A DNA stretch of 33,727 bases from Candidatus Ventrimonas merdavium (GCA_018715565.1 DVLJ01000091.1:1-33727); one strand, 5' to 3'. Shown: positions 1 through 7,810, numbered from the stretch's first letter. Numbers and translations: made by a program. The notes: generated by a model not told the origin, from the letters alone.

Positions 1-184
1 CCACGGTGTAAGCCCACTTTGCGTTCTCAAAGCAGATCGGCTGGATGCCTTCTACCATCTTGTATACGTCCAGACCTGCGTCCTTGGTGATCTTCTCCGC
101 TTCTTCAATGGAAGCAATGCCATAGCTGTTCAATACTGCATCAATCTGTTTGATGCGTCTCTCATATGATTCAAATAATGCCAT
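1..184 (-). CDS. GGGtGRT family protein, N-terminal part only
   Basis: Partial gene: 61 complete codons are present and the 3' end runs off the left edge of the window. The start is ATG at 182-184, preceded by a GGAGG ribosome site nine bases upstream. The visible N-terminus begins MALFESYERR and contains IQPICFENAKWAYTVG, which I recognise as the start of the GGGtGRT protein family, a conserved anaerobe family of unknown biochemical function named for a glycine-rich signature that would lie downstream. It follows the NifU-like scaffold gene by 29 bases, so the two form an operon. That pairing is characteristic of the family and suggests a role in Fe-S metabolism, but this is inference. Family assignment rests on the first 61 residues. 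Confidence 0.85.
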   Translation of the reverse strand, partial: MALFESYERRIKQIDAVLNSYGIASIEEAEKITKDAGLDVYKMVEGIQPICFENAKWAYTV

Positions 185-213
185 GATATGTAGTCCTCCT
201 TCAATATTCCGGT

Positions 214-906
214 TTATTCCTGTCTCGGGTCGATGATCTTGACTGCGTCAGCTACGCGGCCATACTGACCTTTTGCTTTCTCCCATGCGGTGTTCGGGTC
301 GTCGCCTTTCTTGATGAAATCTGTCATCTTGCCAAGGCTTACGAACTGGTAACCGATGATCTGGTCGTCTGCATCCAGTGCGATGCCGGTAACATAGCCT
401 TCTGCCATCTCCAGGTAACGAGGACCTTTTTTCAGGGTACCGTACATGGTACCAACCTGGGAACGAAGACCTTTGCCCAGATCCTCCAGACCGGCGCCGA
501 TGGGAAGTCCATCCTCGGAGAATGCGCTCTGGCTTCTTCCGTATACGATCTGCAGGAACAGTTCTCTCATAGCGGTGTTGATCGCGTCGCATACCAGGTC
601 TGTGTTCAGAGCTTCCAGAACTGTGCGGCCCGGCAGGATCTCAGCAGCCATCGCTGCGGAGTGGGTCATACCGGAGCAGCCGATGGTCTCCACCAGAGCC
701 TCCTGGATGATGCCCTCTTTCACGTTCAGGGTCAGCTTGCATGCGCCCTGCTGGGGAGCACACCAGCCCACACCGTGGGTCAGACCGGAAATGTCTTTTA
801 CTTCTTTTGCCTGTACCCATTTGGCTTCTTCCGGGATCGGAGCGGCGCCATGATGAACGCCCTGTGCAACGGTGCACATTTTCTCTACTTCATGTGAATA
901 AATCAT
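214..906 (-). CDS. NifU-like iron-sulfur cluster assembly scaffold protein
   Basis: A 230-residue protein resembling the IscU/NifU N-terminal scaffold fold, on which an Fe-S cluster is built before transfer to an apo-protein in the cytoplasm. Candidate ligands are C49 and C56 (GWCAPQQGAC), C77 (ETIGCSGMTHSAA, comparable to the GCGSAIAS segment of IscU) and C106 (DLVCDAIN), matching the three-cysteine order of the family; C11 is extra. It is longer than IscU (about 130 residues), with a C-terminal extension from about residue 130 that I cannot assign. The start has AAAGGAG seven bases upstream. It is cotranscribed with the GGGtGRT gene. It is not next to iscS/sufBCD, so it belongs to the dedicated GGGtGRT-linked subfamily and not to the general ISC or SUF operon. 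Its client protein is unknown. Confidence 0.85.
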   Translation of the reverse strand: MIYSHEVEKMCTVAQGVHHGAAPIPEEAKWVQAKEVKDISGLTHGVGWCAPQQGACKLTLNVKEGIIQEALVETIGCSGMTHSAAMAAEILPGRTVLEALNTDLVCDAINTAMRELFLQIVYGRSQSAFSEDGLPIGAGLEDLGKGLRSQVGTMYGTLKKGPRYLEMAEGYVTGIALDADDQIIGYQFVSLGKMTDFIKKGDDPNTAWEKAKGQYGRVADAVKIIDPRQE

Positions 907-1043
907 GTTAAAACTCCTTTCAACTATGTAATGTCCTGAAGTACGCGCTTTAACAGTCTCTGCATGACGAAAGTCCGAAATAAAGCAGGAAATACAGCTT
1001 GAAGTCAGACTCGGATGGCACGCAGAATTGTTAAATTTATCAC

Positions 1044-1072
1044 ATCATACTTGGTTTTATTTTCTCATAAAA
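1044..1072 (-). promoter_or_regulatory. possible promoter of the scaffold-GGGtGRT operon
   Basis: On the minus strand TATGAT (1044-1049) lies 17 bases from TTTTAT (1067-1072). The -10 is good and the -35 poor, in an AT-rich stretch that stands out from its surroundings. It would leave a leader of roughly 130 bases before the ATG at 906. I looked for a riboswitch or T-box in that leader and recognised none. Confidence 0.3.
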
Positions 1073-1118
1073 TGCCCGATTCGTCCAGTATTTTTTTGTA
1101 AAAATTTGACCTGAGATC

Positions 1119-1142
1119 AAAAAATCTGCGCAGACCAGAGGC
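1119..1142 (-). terminator. weak candidate terminator after the first MATE gene
   Basis: Downstream of the MATE stop at 1180, the minus strand has TCTG and CAGA arms around GTCTGCG, followed at once by six T residues. The stem is short (4 bp), so this is only a candidate. Confidence 0.25.
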
Positions 1143-1179
1143 CCGCACTCCTACATGCCAGCCCCGGCCTGCCGCGCCG

Positions 1180-2565
1180 TCAGACGGGCGCCGCGCTCCG
1201 CCCCTGGCTGTCCCGCATCTGCCCTAGCTCCTTTAACACGCCCACGACCACTGCCACCGACAGCACAAAGGAGAGCACGTCAGCAATGGGCTGGGCCAGC
1301 TGCACGCCCAGAAGGCCGAAGAACATGGGCAGGATCACCAGGGCCGGGATCAAAAACAGCCCCTGCCGTCCCATAGCCACCAGGGAAGCCCGGAAGCCGT
1401 AGCCGATGGACTGGGTCAGCATGTTCACCATGATGATCCACGCCTGGAGGGGCATGGTCAAAAGCTGCAGCCGCAGGGCCAGGGTGCCGATCTGGATCAC
1501 CTCCAGATCCTCCCTCCGGAAGGAAGTGATGATCGGACGGCTGATGACAAAGGCCGCCACGCCGAACACAGTCAGCATGATCACTGCCACTTTTACGCAG
1601 AACCAGTAAGCCTCCAGCACCCGGTCGTACCGTCTGGCGCCGAAGTTAAAGCCGCACACCGGCTGGAAGCCCTGGCCAAACCCGATCAGGCTGGAGTTGA
1701 TGAACATCATGAACCGGGTCACGATGGACATGGCCGCGATGGCCGCGTCCCCGTAAGGACCCGCCGCGAAGTTCAGCACCACCGCCGCAACGCTGGCCAG
1801 CCCCTGACGGCAGAAGGAGGGAAGCCCGGCGTGGAGGATCTCCCCATAGACCGCCAGGTTCGGCCGGAACTTAGAGATCTGAATCTTGATGCAGTCGTCC
1901 CGGGAATTGCACTGATACAGCAGCAGGGCAAAGCTGATCATCTGGCTGGCCATGGTAGCGATCGCCGCCCCCGCGATCCCCATATCAAAGGTAAAGATCA
2001 GGATCGGATCCAGGATCATGTTCAGCACGCCCCCCGCCGTGATGCCGATCATGGCGAACATGGCGTTGCCCTGAGCACGCAGGATATTGTTCATGACAAA
2101 CGAGGTCAGCATGAACGGCGCCGCGATCAGGATGTAGCGGGCATAATCCTGGGCATAGGGCGCGATCGTCGGCGTGGCTCCCAGGAAATAGACCATCGGC
2201 TGGGAGAAGATAGTGCCGAGCACCAGGATGATCACCCCGATGATGGCCGCCGTATAAAATGCCGTAGCCGCGAACAGACTGGCCCGCTCCTCGTTCCGGT
2301 CTCCCAACGCCCGGGAAATGTTGTTGCCGCTGCCCATCCCCAAGGTAAAGCCGATCGCCTGGATCATGGCCATGGCGGAGAACATAACGCCCACCGCCCC
2401 AGATGCGCTGGTGCTGATCTGGCTGACGAAAAAGGTATCCGCCATATTGTAGATCGAGGTCACCAGCATGCTGATGATCGTCGGCACCGCCAGCTTCGGG
2501 ATCAGCCGGTTGACCGGCGTCTCGATCATCTGCCTGTATTTTTCCTCTTTTGTCATTGCCCCCAT
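1180..2565 (-). CDS. MATE family efflux transporter (first of three)
   Basis: A 461-residue inner-membrane transporter of the MATE family, which exports cationic drugs, dyes or metabolites using a Na+ or H+ gradient; the family has 12 helices in two pseudo-repeats. The N-terminal half has the clostridial MATE pattern NMADTFFVSQISTSASGAVG followed by GMGSGNNISRALGDRN, and the second half has GFGQGFQPVCGFNFGARRYDRV, equivalent to the family's internal repeat. Length is normal. ATG at 2565 is preceded by AAAGGAG at nine bases; the next ATG, three codons in, is too far from it. It follows the second MATE gene on the same strand across 139 bases that contain a 15-bp tandem array. The substrate cannot be inferred. 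Confidence 0.93.
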   Translation of the reverse strand: MGAMTKEEKYRQMIETPVNRLIPKLAVPTIISMLVTSIYNMADTFFVSQISTSASGAVGVMFSAMAMIQAIGFTLGMGSGNNISRALGDRNEERASLFAATAFYTAAIIGVIILVLGTIFSQPMVYFLGATPTIAPYAQDYARYILIAAPFMLTSFVMNNILRAQGNAMFAMIGITAGGVLNMILDPILIFTFDMGIAGAAIATMASQMISFALLLYQCNSRDDCIKIQISKFRPNLAVYGEILHAGLPSFCRQGLASVAAVVLNFAAGPYGDAAIAAMSIVTRFMMFINSSLIGFGQGFQPVCGFNFGARRYDRVLEAYWFCVKVAVIMLTVFGVAAFVISRPIITSFRREDLEVIQIGTLALRLQLLTMPLQAWIIMVNMLTQSIGYGFRASLVAMGRQGLFLIPALVILPMFFGLLGVQLAQPIADVLSFVLSVAVVVGVLKELGQMRDSQGRSAAPV

Positions 2566-2579
2566 ATTCCGCTTCTCCT

Positions 2580-2654
2580 TTCCCGGATCCCATCGCTCCT
2601 GACGCGATCCTTTTTGATCCCATCCTTCTTGATGCTGTCTCTCCTGATCCCATC
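2580..2654 (-). repeat. 15-bp degenerate tandem array upstream of MATE gene 1
   Basis: Five consecutive 15-base units occupy this stretch. Minus-strand reading: GATGGGATCAGGAGA, GACAGCATCAAGAAG, GATGGGATCAAAAAG, GATCGCGTCAGGAGC, GATGGGATCCGGGAA. Odd units share GATGGGATC; even units are diverged, giving a 30-base higher-order period. The array ends directly at the AAAGGAG ribosome site of the gene starting at 2565. Three units carry an ATG, two of them behind a GGAG-like or purine-rich segment, but all are out of frame with the MATE gene. Confidence 0.8.
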
Positions 2655-2704
2655 CGCCCGAACGCCCTTCTGCCCGGAAGAACTCCTGCGGTCGGTCCTT
2701 GGGA

Positions 2705-4075
2705 TTAAATCACTCCCCTAGTCTCCTGAGGAAGCCGCCTTAAGATCCAAAGATAATAGCCCACAAACACCACGCCTTTGGCGATGCTGGTCACCGTCAG
2801 GGCCCACCAGATCCCGTCCAGTCCCAGGGACGTCTGCCCCAGGATCATGGCCAGCGGGATCCGCGCCGCCGTCAGCACGATGGTGATCACCGAGCAGGAC
2901 ATGGTCTTTCCCATCCCCTGCAGGGCTCCGCCAGTCATCAGCTCCTGGCACATGAACATCTGCCCGTAGCCCAGGATCACCAGATAGCTGATGCCCAGAG
3001 GCAGGACCTCCGGCTCCTGGATGAAGATCCGGAACAGAGGCGACGCCCCAAAGACCAGGATACAGGACGTCATCAGCCCCCACAGGCCGATCACGCCCAA
3101 AGCGACCCCATAGCTTTTTTTCACCCGGTCATACTGTCTCGCTCCAAAGTTCTGGCCGGTAAAGGCGTTCATCGCCGAGCCGAAGCCCTCCGCCGTCATC
3201 CAGGAGATACATTCCACCTGGCCGCCTACCCGCTGGACCGCCACCGCCGCGTCTCCCCAGGATGCCACCATGCGGGTCAGCTGCATGGAGATCCCGGAGT
3301 ACAGCATGCTCTGCAGCGCAGTGGGAAGCCCCACCTGGACGATCACCCGGAGATACGGCCGGGGCGTTGGTTTCCCCAGGCCGATCTGCCGGAACAGGAC
3401 CTCATCCTTCCGGGCCCGGGATATCAGCGCCAGGGTCACCACCATCTGGGCAAACACCGTGGCTGCCGCCGCGCCCACCGCCTCCATCCGAGGAAATGGC
3501 CCCAGACCGAAGATCAGCACCGGGTCCAGCACCATATTGACGCCCAGGCCCACACAGTTGGCCAAAAACGGGGTCCGGCTGTCGCCCACCGCCGTGAACA
3601 GCCCGGTCATGGTCTGGTTCAAAAAGGAAAAGACGATCAGCCCGCAGGTGATCCGCAGGTACTGTTCCGCGGAATGGATGGTCCCGCTGTCATTCAGCTG
3701 AAAATATCCGATCAGAGCGGGGGCAAAGAGCTGGACGATCAGGGCAAAGGAGACCGCCAGGGCCACAGCCATCTGGATAGCGCCCCTGGCATAGATCCTG
3801 GCCTCCTCCCGGTCTCCCCGGCCCAGGCTCTGAGCCGTTTTCACCTGGCCGCCCATCCGGGCCATCAGGACGATCCCGGAAGAAAGCCAGGTATACATGC
3901 CCGCCGCTCCCACTGCGGTCACGGCGCGGCTCCCCACACGACCGATCCAGGCCATGTCCGTTAAATTGTACGCAGTCTGCACCAGGGAAGTGGCCATGAT
4001 CGGCAGCGCCAGGCCCGTCAGTGCGGGAAAGATCCGCCCGTGCAAAAGATCTGTGTAAGATGATTTCTGTTTCAT
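2705..4075 (-). CDS. MATE family efflux transporter (second of three)
   Basis: A 456-residue MATE transporter, only distantly similar to its neighbour, so not a recent tandem duplicate. Characteristic segments are ALPIMATSLVQTAYNLTDMA near the N-terminus, GQVKTAQSLGRGDREEARIY after the second helix, and the second-repeat counterpart NAFTGQNFGARQYDRVKKSY. Length is normal and a 12-helix inner-membrane topology is expected from the family. Its start at 4075 lacks a strong ribosome site: the upstream bases are AT-rich with only AAGAAG about 8 bases away, so initiation may be weak. The 165-base gap to nfnB holds two candidate terminators, making this gene probably the first of a two-MATE transcript. 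Confidence 0.93.
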   Translation of the reverse strand: MKQKSSYTDLLHGRIFPALTGLALPIMATSLVQTAYNLTDMAWIGRVGSRAVTAVGAAGMYTWLSSGIVLMARMGGQVKTAQSLGRGDREEARIYARGAIQMAVALAVSFALIVQLFAPALIGYFQLNDSGTIHSAEQYLRITCGLIVFSFLNQTMTGLFTAVGDSRTPFLANCVGLGVNMVLDPVLIFGLGPFPRMEAVGAAAATVFAQMVVTLALISRARKDEVLFRQIGLGKPTPRPYLRVIVQVGLPTALQSMLYSGISMQLTRMVASWGDAAVAVQRVGGQVECISWMTAEGFGSAMNAFTGQNFGARQYDRVKKSYGVALGVIGLWGLMTSCILVFGASPLFRIFIQEPEVLPLGISYLVILGYGQMFMCQELMTGGALQGMGKTMSCSVITIVLTAARIPLAMILGQTSLGLDGIWWALTVTSIAKGVVFVGYYLWILRRLPQETRGVI

Positions 4076-4117
4076 AAAAATGTCTTCTTATCCATGTTTT
4101 TGGCGGGCCCCAAGGTT

Positions 4118-4139
4118 AAAAACCCGCTTGCAGGCAAGC
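4118..4139 (-). terminator. short hairpin with T-run upstream of MATE gene 2
   Basis: Minus-strand GCTTG-CCTG-CAAGC (5-bp stem, 4-base loop), then GGG and five T residues. It lies about 40 bases before the MATE start, so it could be a second terminator of the nfn transcript or a leader attenuator of the MATE gene. Confidence 0.35.
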
Positions 4140-4180
4140 TTGCATCGGATCTCCAACCGTTTGACCCTGGTATCATCAAA

Positions 4181-4219
4181 ATAGAAAAATCAGGTGCCAT
4201 GACGATCTGCCACAGCACC
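4181..4219 (-). terminator. candidate rho-independent terminator after nfnB
   Basis: Twenty bases after the nfnB stop the minus strand has GGTGC and GCACC arms (plus 4215-4219 and 4193-4197) around a 17-base loop with a further weak TG/CA pairing, followed by TGATTTTTCTATTTT. Position and T-rich tail fit a terminator. Confidence 0.5.
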
Positions 4220-4239
4220 CGGTCCTTCTTAAGCTGGTA

Positions 4240-5631
4240 TTACTCCGCCTTCTTGCTTAAATACTCGTGGATGCCCTGGGCTCCGTGCTTTCCAGCCTCC
4301 ATAGCCAGGATCACCGTAGCCGCTCCGGTCACCGCGTCGCCGCCGGCAAATACGCCCGGCCGGGACGTCTGGCCGTTGGCCGCGTCGGCAACGATGCATT
4401 TCCGGCGGTTGACCTCCAGACCCTCGGTGGTGGAGGAGATCAGCGGATTGGGAGAGGTTCCCAGAGACATGATCACCGTATCCACGTCCATGATGTAGTC
4501 CGAGCCCTCAATCTCGATAGGACGCCGTCTTCCGGAAGCGTCCGGCTCGCCTAACTCCATCTTCCGCACCTTGATGCCTTTTACCCAGTCGTTCTCATCG
4601 GTCAGGATCTCCACCGGATTGGTCAGCAGGTCGAAGATCACGCCTTCCTCCTTGGCATGGTGCACCTCCTCCACACGGGCCGGCAGCTCCGCCTCGCTGC
4701 GGCGGTACACAATGTGCACGTCCGCCCCCAGGCGCAGGGCAGTTCTGGCCGCGTCCATGGCCACGTTGCCGCCGCCTACCACCGCTACCTTCTTGCCCGC
4801 CACGATGGGGGTATCATAATCCTCCCGGAATGCCTTCATCAGGTTGTTCCGGGTCAGGTACTCGTTCGCAGAAAATACGCCGTTGGCATTCTCCCCCGGG
4901 ATGCCCATGAACTTGGGCAGTCCGGCTCCGGAGCCGATGAATACCGCTTCAAAGCCTTCCTCGTCCATCAGCTCGTCAATGGTCACCGACTTGCCGATGA
5001 TCACGTCCGTCTCAATGGTCACGCCCAGCTTCCGCACATTCTCGATCTCCGGCTGCACCACCGCAGACTTGGGCAGACGGAACTCCGGAATACCGTAGGT
5101 CAGCACGCCGCCCGGCTCATGCAGGGCCTCGAAAATGGTCACGTCGTAGCCCATCTTGGCCAGATCTCCGGCGCAGGTCAGTCCGGCAGGACCGGAGCCT
5201 ACCACCGCTACCTTATGGCCGTTCTTCTCTGCCGTCACCTTCGGCACAAATCCATTCTCCCGGGACCAGTCCGCCACGAACCGCTCCAGCTTTCCGATGG
5301 AGATAGGCTCGCCTTTGATGCCGCGGATGCACTGCCCCTCGCACTGGCTCTCCTGGGGGCATACCCGCCCACAGACTGCCGGCAGGGCAGACGCCTCTGC
5401 GATCACATCGGCGGCGGCTTCAAAATTGCCGGCCTCCACTTCCTTGATAAAGCCCGGGATGTTGATGGATACCGGGCATCCGCCTACGCACTTGGCGTTC
5501 TTGCACTTTAAGCAGCGGGAAGCCTCTTCCATCGCTTCCTCTTTGTTGTAGCCGTAGCAGACCTCTTCAAAATTGGTGGCGCGCACCTTCGCATCCTGCT
5601 CTCTCACAGGAACCTTTTTCAATACGTCCAT
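4240..5631 (-). CDS. nfnB: NADPH-dependent glutamate synthase small-subunit-like flavoprotein, probably NfnB
   Basis: A 463-residue cytosolic flavoprotein. With the adjacent gene it matches the pair forming NADH-dependent reduced ferredoxin:NADP+ oxidoreductase, which balances ferredoxin, NADH and NADPH pools by electron bifurcation. Two [4Fe-4S] cysteine sets are visible: C40, C43, C48, C52 and C87, C91, C97, C101. An FAD-binding GSGPAGLTCAG follows, then the GGVLTYGIPEFRLPK segment and a second Rossmann motif GGGNVAMDAARTALRLGA. I start it at ATG 5631 because GGAGG lies eight bases upstream; a longer reading frame adds 16 residues without a ribosome site. Gap to nfnA is 26 bases. Lone homologues are often labelled gltD or SudA; the gene context favours Nfn, but a sulfide dehydrogenase role cannot be excluded. 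Confidence 0.85.
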   Translation of the reverse strand: MDVLKKVPVREQDAKVRATNFEEVCYGYNKEEAMEEASRCLKCKNAKCVGGCPVSINIPGFIKEVEAGNFEAAADVIAEASALPAVCGRVCPQESQCEGQCIRGIKGEPISIGKLERFVADWSRENGFVPKVTAEKNGHKVAVVGSGPAGLTCAGDLAKMGYDVTIFEALHEPGGVLTYGIPEFRLPKSAVVQPEIENVRKLGVTIETDVIIGKSVTIDELMDEEGFEAVFIGSGAGLPKFMGIPGENANGVFSANEYLTRNNLMKAFREDYDTPIVAGKKVAVVGGGNVAMDAARTALRLGADVHIVYRRSEAELPARVEEVHHAKEEGVIFDLLTNPVEILTDENDWVKGIKVRKMELGEPDASGRRRPIEIEGSDYIMDVDTVIMSLGTSPNPLISSTTEGLEVNRRKCIVADAANGQTSRPGVFAGGDAVTGAATVILAMEAGKHGAQGIHEYLSKKAE

Positions 5632-5657
5632 ATTCTTATCCTCCGCTCTGTCCCCGA

Positions 5658-6542
5658 TTAATCGCCGCAGTTGCCGCATCCGCCGTGGTGGGTGTCCCCC
5701 TCCATGGCCTTTAACATGGCGCGGCCCTCTTCCGTCTTATACATCTGCTGGCGCTTCATCGCCTCGTCAAAATCCACCAGATGGCCGTCAAACTCCGGTC
5801 CGTCCACGCAGGCGAACTTCACCTCGTCGCCTACAGTCAGACGGCAGGCGCCGCACATGCCGGTGCCGTCCACCATGATCGGGTTCATGCTGACGATGGT
5901 GGGAAGTCCCAGCTCCTTGGTCAGCTTGCAGACAAATTTCATCATGATCATCGGGCCGATGGCGACGCATACGTCGTAGTGCTTGCCCTGGTCCTTTACC
6001 AGATCCTCGATCACAGCGGTCACCATGCCGTGGCGTCCGTAGGAGCCGTCGTCGGTGGTCACATACAGGTTCCCGGCTACAGACTCCATCTCCTTCTCCA
6101 GGATCAGCAGGTCCTTGTTCTTCGCGCCTACGATCACATCCACGTCGATGCCGTGCTCCTTCATCCACTTGACCTGGGGATATACGGGAGCGGTGCCTAC
6201 GCCGCCGGCCACGAATAAGTATCTGCGGCCCTTGACCTCGGCCAGGTCCTCCTTCACAAACTCCGACGGCTGTCCCAGGGGACCTACAAAGTCCTGGAAG
6301 GCGTCGCCGGCCTTTAATCCCGCCATCCGCAGGGTAGACGCGCCTACGATCTGGAACACGATGGTCACAATGCCCTGCTCCCGGTCGAAATCGCAGATCG
6401 TCAGGGGGATCCGCTCGCCCTTCTCATCCATTCTCACAATCACAAATTCGCCAGGCTGACAGGACCGCGCCACCCGGGGCGCTTTGACATCCATCAGATA
6501 AATCTTGTCTGCCAGCTGTTCGGCTTTCAAAATCTGGTACAT
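5658..6542 (-). CDS. nfnA: NfnA-like FAD/NAD-binding [2Fe-2S] subunit
   Basis: A 294-residue partner of the downstream flavoprotein, in the PyrK/ferredoxin-NADP reductase family. An N-terminal flavin-binding barrel (about 1-105) includes RIPLTICDF; an NAD-binding half has GGVGTAPVYPQVKW (113-126) and VAIGPMIMMKFVC. The [2Fe-2S] site is C230, C233 and C245 in GMCGACRLTVGDEVKFAC; the family uses a Cys3-Asp cluster, and D225 or another nearby acid may be the fourth ligand. Start has GGAGGAG just upstream. The C-terminus is unusual in ending GGCGNCGD, a separate CxxC after HH, at residues 289-292. This is the first gene of the pair; a hairpin-rich 130-base gap separates it from folA, and I found no convincing promoter. 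Confidence 0.87.
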   Translation of the reverse strand: MYQILKAEQLADKIYLMDVKAPRVARSCQPGEFVIVRMDEKGERIPLTICDFDREQGIVTIVFQIVGASTLRMAGLKAGDAFQDFVGPLGQPSEFVKEDLAEVKGRRYLFVAGGVGTAPVYPQVKWMKEHGIDVDVIVGAKNKDLLILEKEMESVAGNLYVTTDDGSYGRHGMVTAVIEDLVKDQGKHYDVCVAIGPMIMMKFVCKLTKELGLPTIVSMNPIMVDGTGMCGACRLTVGDEVKFACVDGPEFDGHLVDFDEAMKRQQMYKTEEGRAMLKAMEGDTHHGGCGNCGD

Positions 6543-6674
6543 GGTTCTCCTCCTATGTTCGCCCGCTTCCGGGCCCTTTTTATCGTATCCGCAGGCTGCG
6601 GAAACCTTCTGAAATGACCGGTCTGTCCAGGTCCCGGTCCAGCCGTTCCCGGATCTGTCCGGTCCGGCCGCGGC
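6543..6674 (-). other. folA-nfnA intergenic: hairpins and loose 15-bp periodicity
   Basis: No gene fits here. On the minus strand a 6-bp hairpin TCCGCA-GCC-TGCGGA occupies 6588-6602 and GCCCG-GAAG-CGGGC lies just before the nfnA ribosome site, followed on the plus strand by CCTTTTT. Bases 6620-6665 read as three loosely related units of 15-16 bases sharing GG-TC and GTCC. This resembles the clearer arrays elsewhere in the window but is too degenerate to be sure. Confidence 0.35.
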
Positions 6675-7163
6675 TTACCGCCGCCGGTAGGTCTGATACG
6701 TGTAGCACAGATCAAAATAGGTCTGCTCGTCGCTTTCCTCCGCAAGCTCCCATTCCCCGCTCTGGGTGAGATCCGGGAAATAGGTGTCAGCAGAGTACGC
6801 AAAATCGATCCAGGTGATCTCCGCCTGGTCGCAGTAGGGCAAAAACTGCCGGTAGATGCTCTCGCCTCCGATGATATAGATCTCATCGGAAGGAAAGCCT
6901 TTCAGATATTCCAGGCACTCCTCCAGGCTGCGGCATACGACCGCCCCCTTCACCTGATACCCTGGATCCCGGCTCAGCACCACGTTGGTCCTGCCGTACA
7001 GGGGCTGGCCGGCGGGAAGGCTCTCTAAGGTCTTCCGCCCCATGACGATCACCTTGCCCAGGGTCTGATCCCGGAACCGCTTCTGGTCGTGGGGGATGGT
7101 CACCAGGAGCTTCCCTCCCAGTCCGATCGCCCAGTTCTTGTCCACCGCCGCCATCAGCTTCAT
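6675..7163 (-). CDS. folA: dihydrofolate reductase
   Basis: A 162-residue cytosolic enzyme reducing dihydrofolate to tetrahydrofolate with NADPH, needed when ThyA-type thymidylate synthase oxidises the cofactor. MAAVDKNWAIGLGGKLL, IPHDQKRFRDQT (with the active-site acid in PHD), VIVMGRKTLESLP, TNVVLSRDP and IYIIGGESIYRQFLPYCDQ match the family in order, and length is typical. The usual LPW before the acidic residue is LLVTIP, a variant I associate with clostridial enzymes. Its ATG overlaps the stop of the upstream ThyX-like gene by four bases (ATGA), so the two are translationally coupled, and both appear to be expressed from the promoter at 7886-7914. Confidence 0.95.
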   Translation of the reverse strand: MKLMAAVDKNWAIGLGGKLLVTIPHDQKRFRDQTLGKVIVMGRKTLESLPAGQPLYGRTNVVLSRDPGYQVKGAVVCRSLEECLEYLKGFPSDEIYIIGGESIYRQFLPYCDQAEITWIDFAYSADTYFPDLTQSGEWELAEESDEQTYFDLCYTYQTYRRR

Positions 7164-7810
7164 GCTCCTGCCCCGCTTTCTCCTCCGTCCTCCTCGGCCA
7201 GGATCAGCTCTCTGGCGTAAGGCAGGGAGCGCACCCAGTCACAGAAGGCATGCCACTCCGCCAGCTTATGGTTCCTGCGGGCAAAGTACATATTGATCAG
7301 GTTCTCATAATTCATCGTGCAGGTCCGCATCTGATGATAGCTGCTGGGCAAAAGCTGGATCAGGTCATACCAGTACGCCTTGTCCTTCGTCTCCACGAAC
7401 CGCAGGCGGATGCTCTCCAGCCGTCCGATCAGCTCCTTAAGGATCTCTAACCCTTCCGGGGTCAGATGATCATGGCTGAAATCCTCCAGCTCAAAAGGCT
7501 TGCTGTGGATCTTGTGCATCGTGCTGGTGGAGTTGGCCACCGTGGCCACCTTGTAGGTATCGTACTCCTTCCACCAGTACATGGGCGCCGTGATGTCGAC
7601 GGACACAAAGATCTGCCGCAGGTACTTCCGGTGGTCGCCGGTCCCTGCCCGCCTGAGCCGCTTGGCCAGGTCCAGATCATTGGGCCCCAGGATATAGCTG
7701 CCTTCTTCATCATATCCGCTGTCCATGCGGCCCCAGCTGTTCATGGGGTTGCGCGCGCCGCGGATCGCATTCTCCAGGTTCATGACGCTGGTGCGTTCTA
7801 ATGTTATCAT
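7160..7810 (-). CDS. uncharacterised protein with a diverged ThyX-like pattern
   Basis: A 216-residue protein, well started (AAAGGAC about seven bases before ATG). I do not recognise a named family. Two segments resemble flavin-dependent thymidylate synthase ThyX: residues 79-100, WWKEYDTYKVATVANSTSTMHK, sit where ThyX has its RHRxxSxNExSxRY signature, and residues 152-192 (QLLPSSYHQM, MNYENLINMYFARRN, EWHAFCDWV) mirror the ThyX C-terminal LP...N...R...E pattern. The arginine-histidine-arginine triad itself is absent, so dUMP or FAD binding, if any, must differ. Coupling to folA by a four-base overlap supports a role in folate or thymidylate metabolism. Resemblance is by eye; function is inference. 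Confidence 0.75.
   Translation of the reverse strand: MITLERTSVMNLENAIRGARNPMNSWGRMDSGYDEEGSYILGPNDLDLAKRLRRAGTGDHRKYLRQIFVSVDITAPMYWWKEYDTYKVATVANSTSTMHKIHSKPFELEDFSHDHLTPEGLEILKELIGRLESIRLRFVETKDKAYWYDLIQLLPSSYHQMRTCTMNYENLINMYFARRNHKLAEWHAFCDWVRSLPYARELILAEEDGGESGAGA

Noticed and set aside
907-1040. Structured leader of the scaffold operon
   Set aside because: I looked for long inverted repeats, a T-box or known riboswitch motifs and found only scattered short pairings.
1985-2653. 222-residue minus-strand frame starting in the 15-bp array (MGSGETASRR...)
   Set aside because: Overlaps MATE gene 1 in another frame; downstream sequence has shadow composition. The ATG-bearing repeat units are noted as possible decoy starts only.
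1831-2721. 296-residue plus-strand open frame opposite MATE genes 1 and 2
   Set aside because: Mostly antisense to a clear MATE gene; its composition (rich in H, D, R, Q) is typical of a shadow frame in GC-rich DNA, with no ribosome site.
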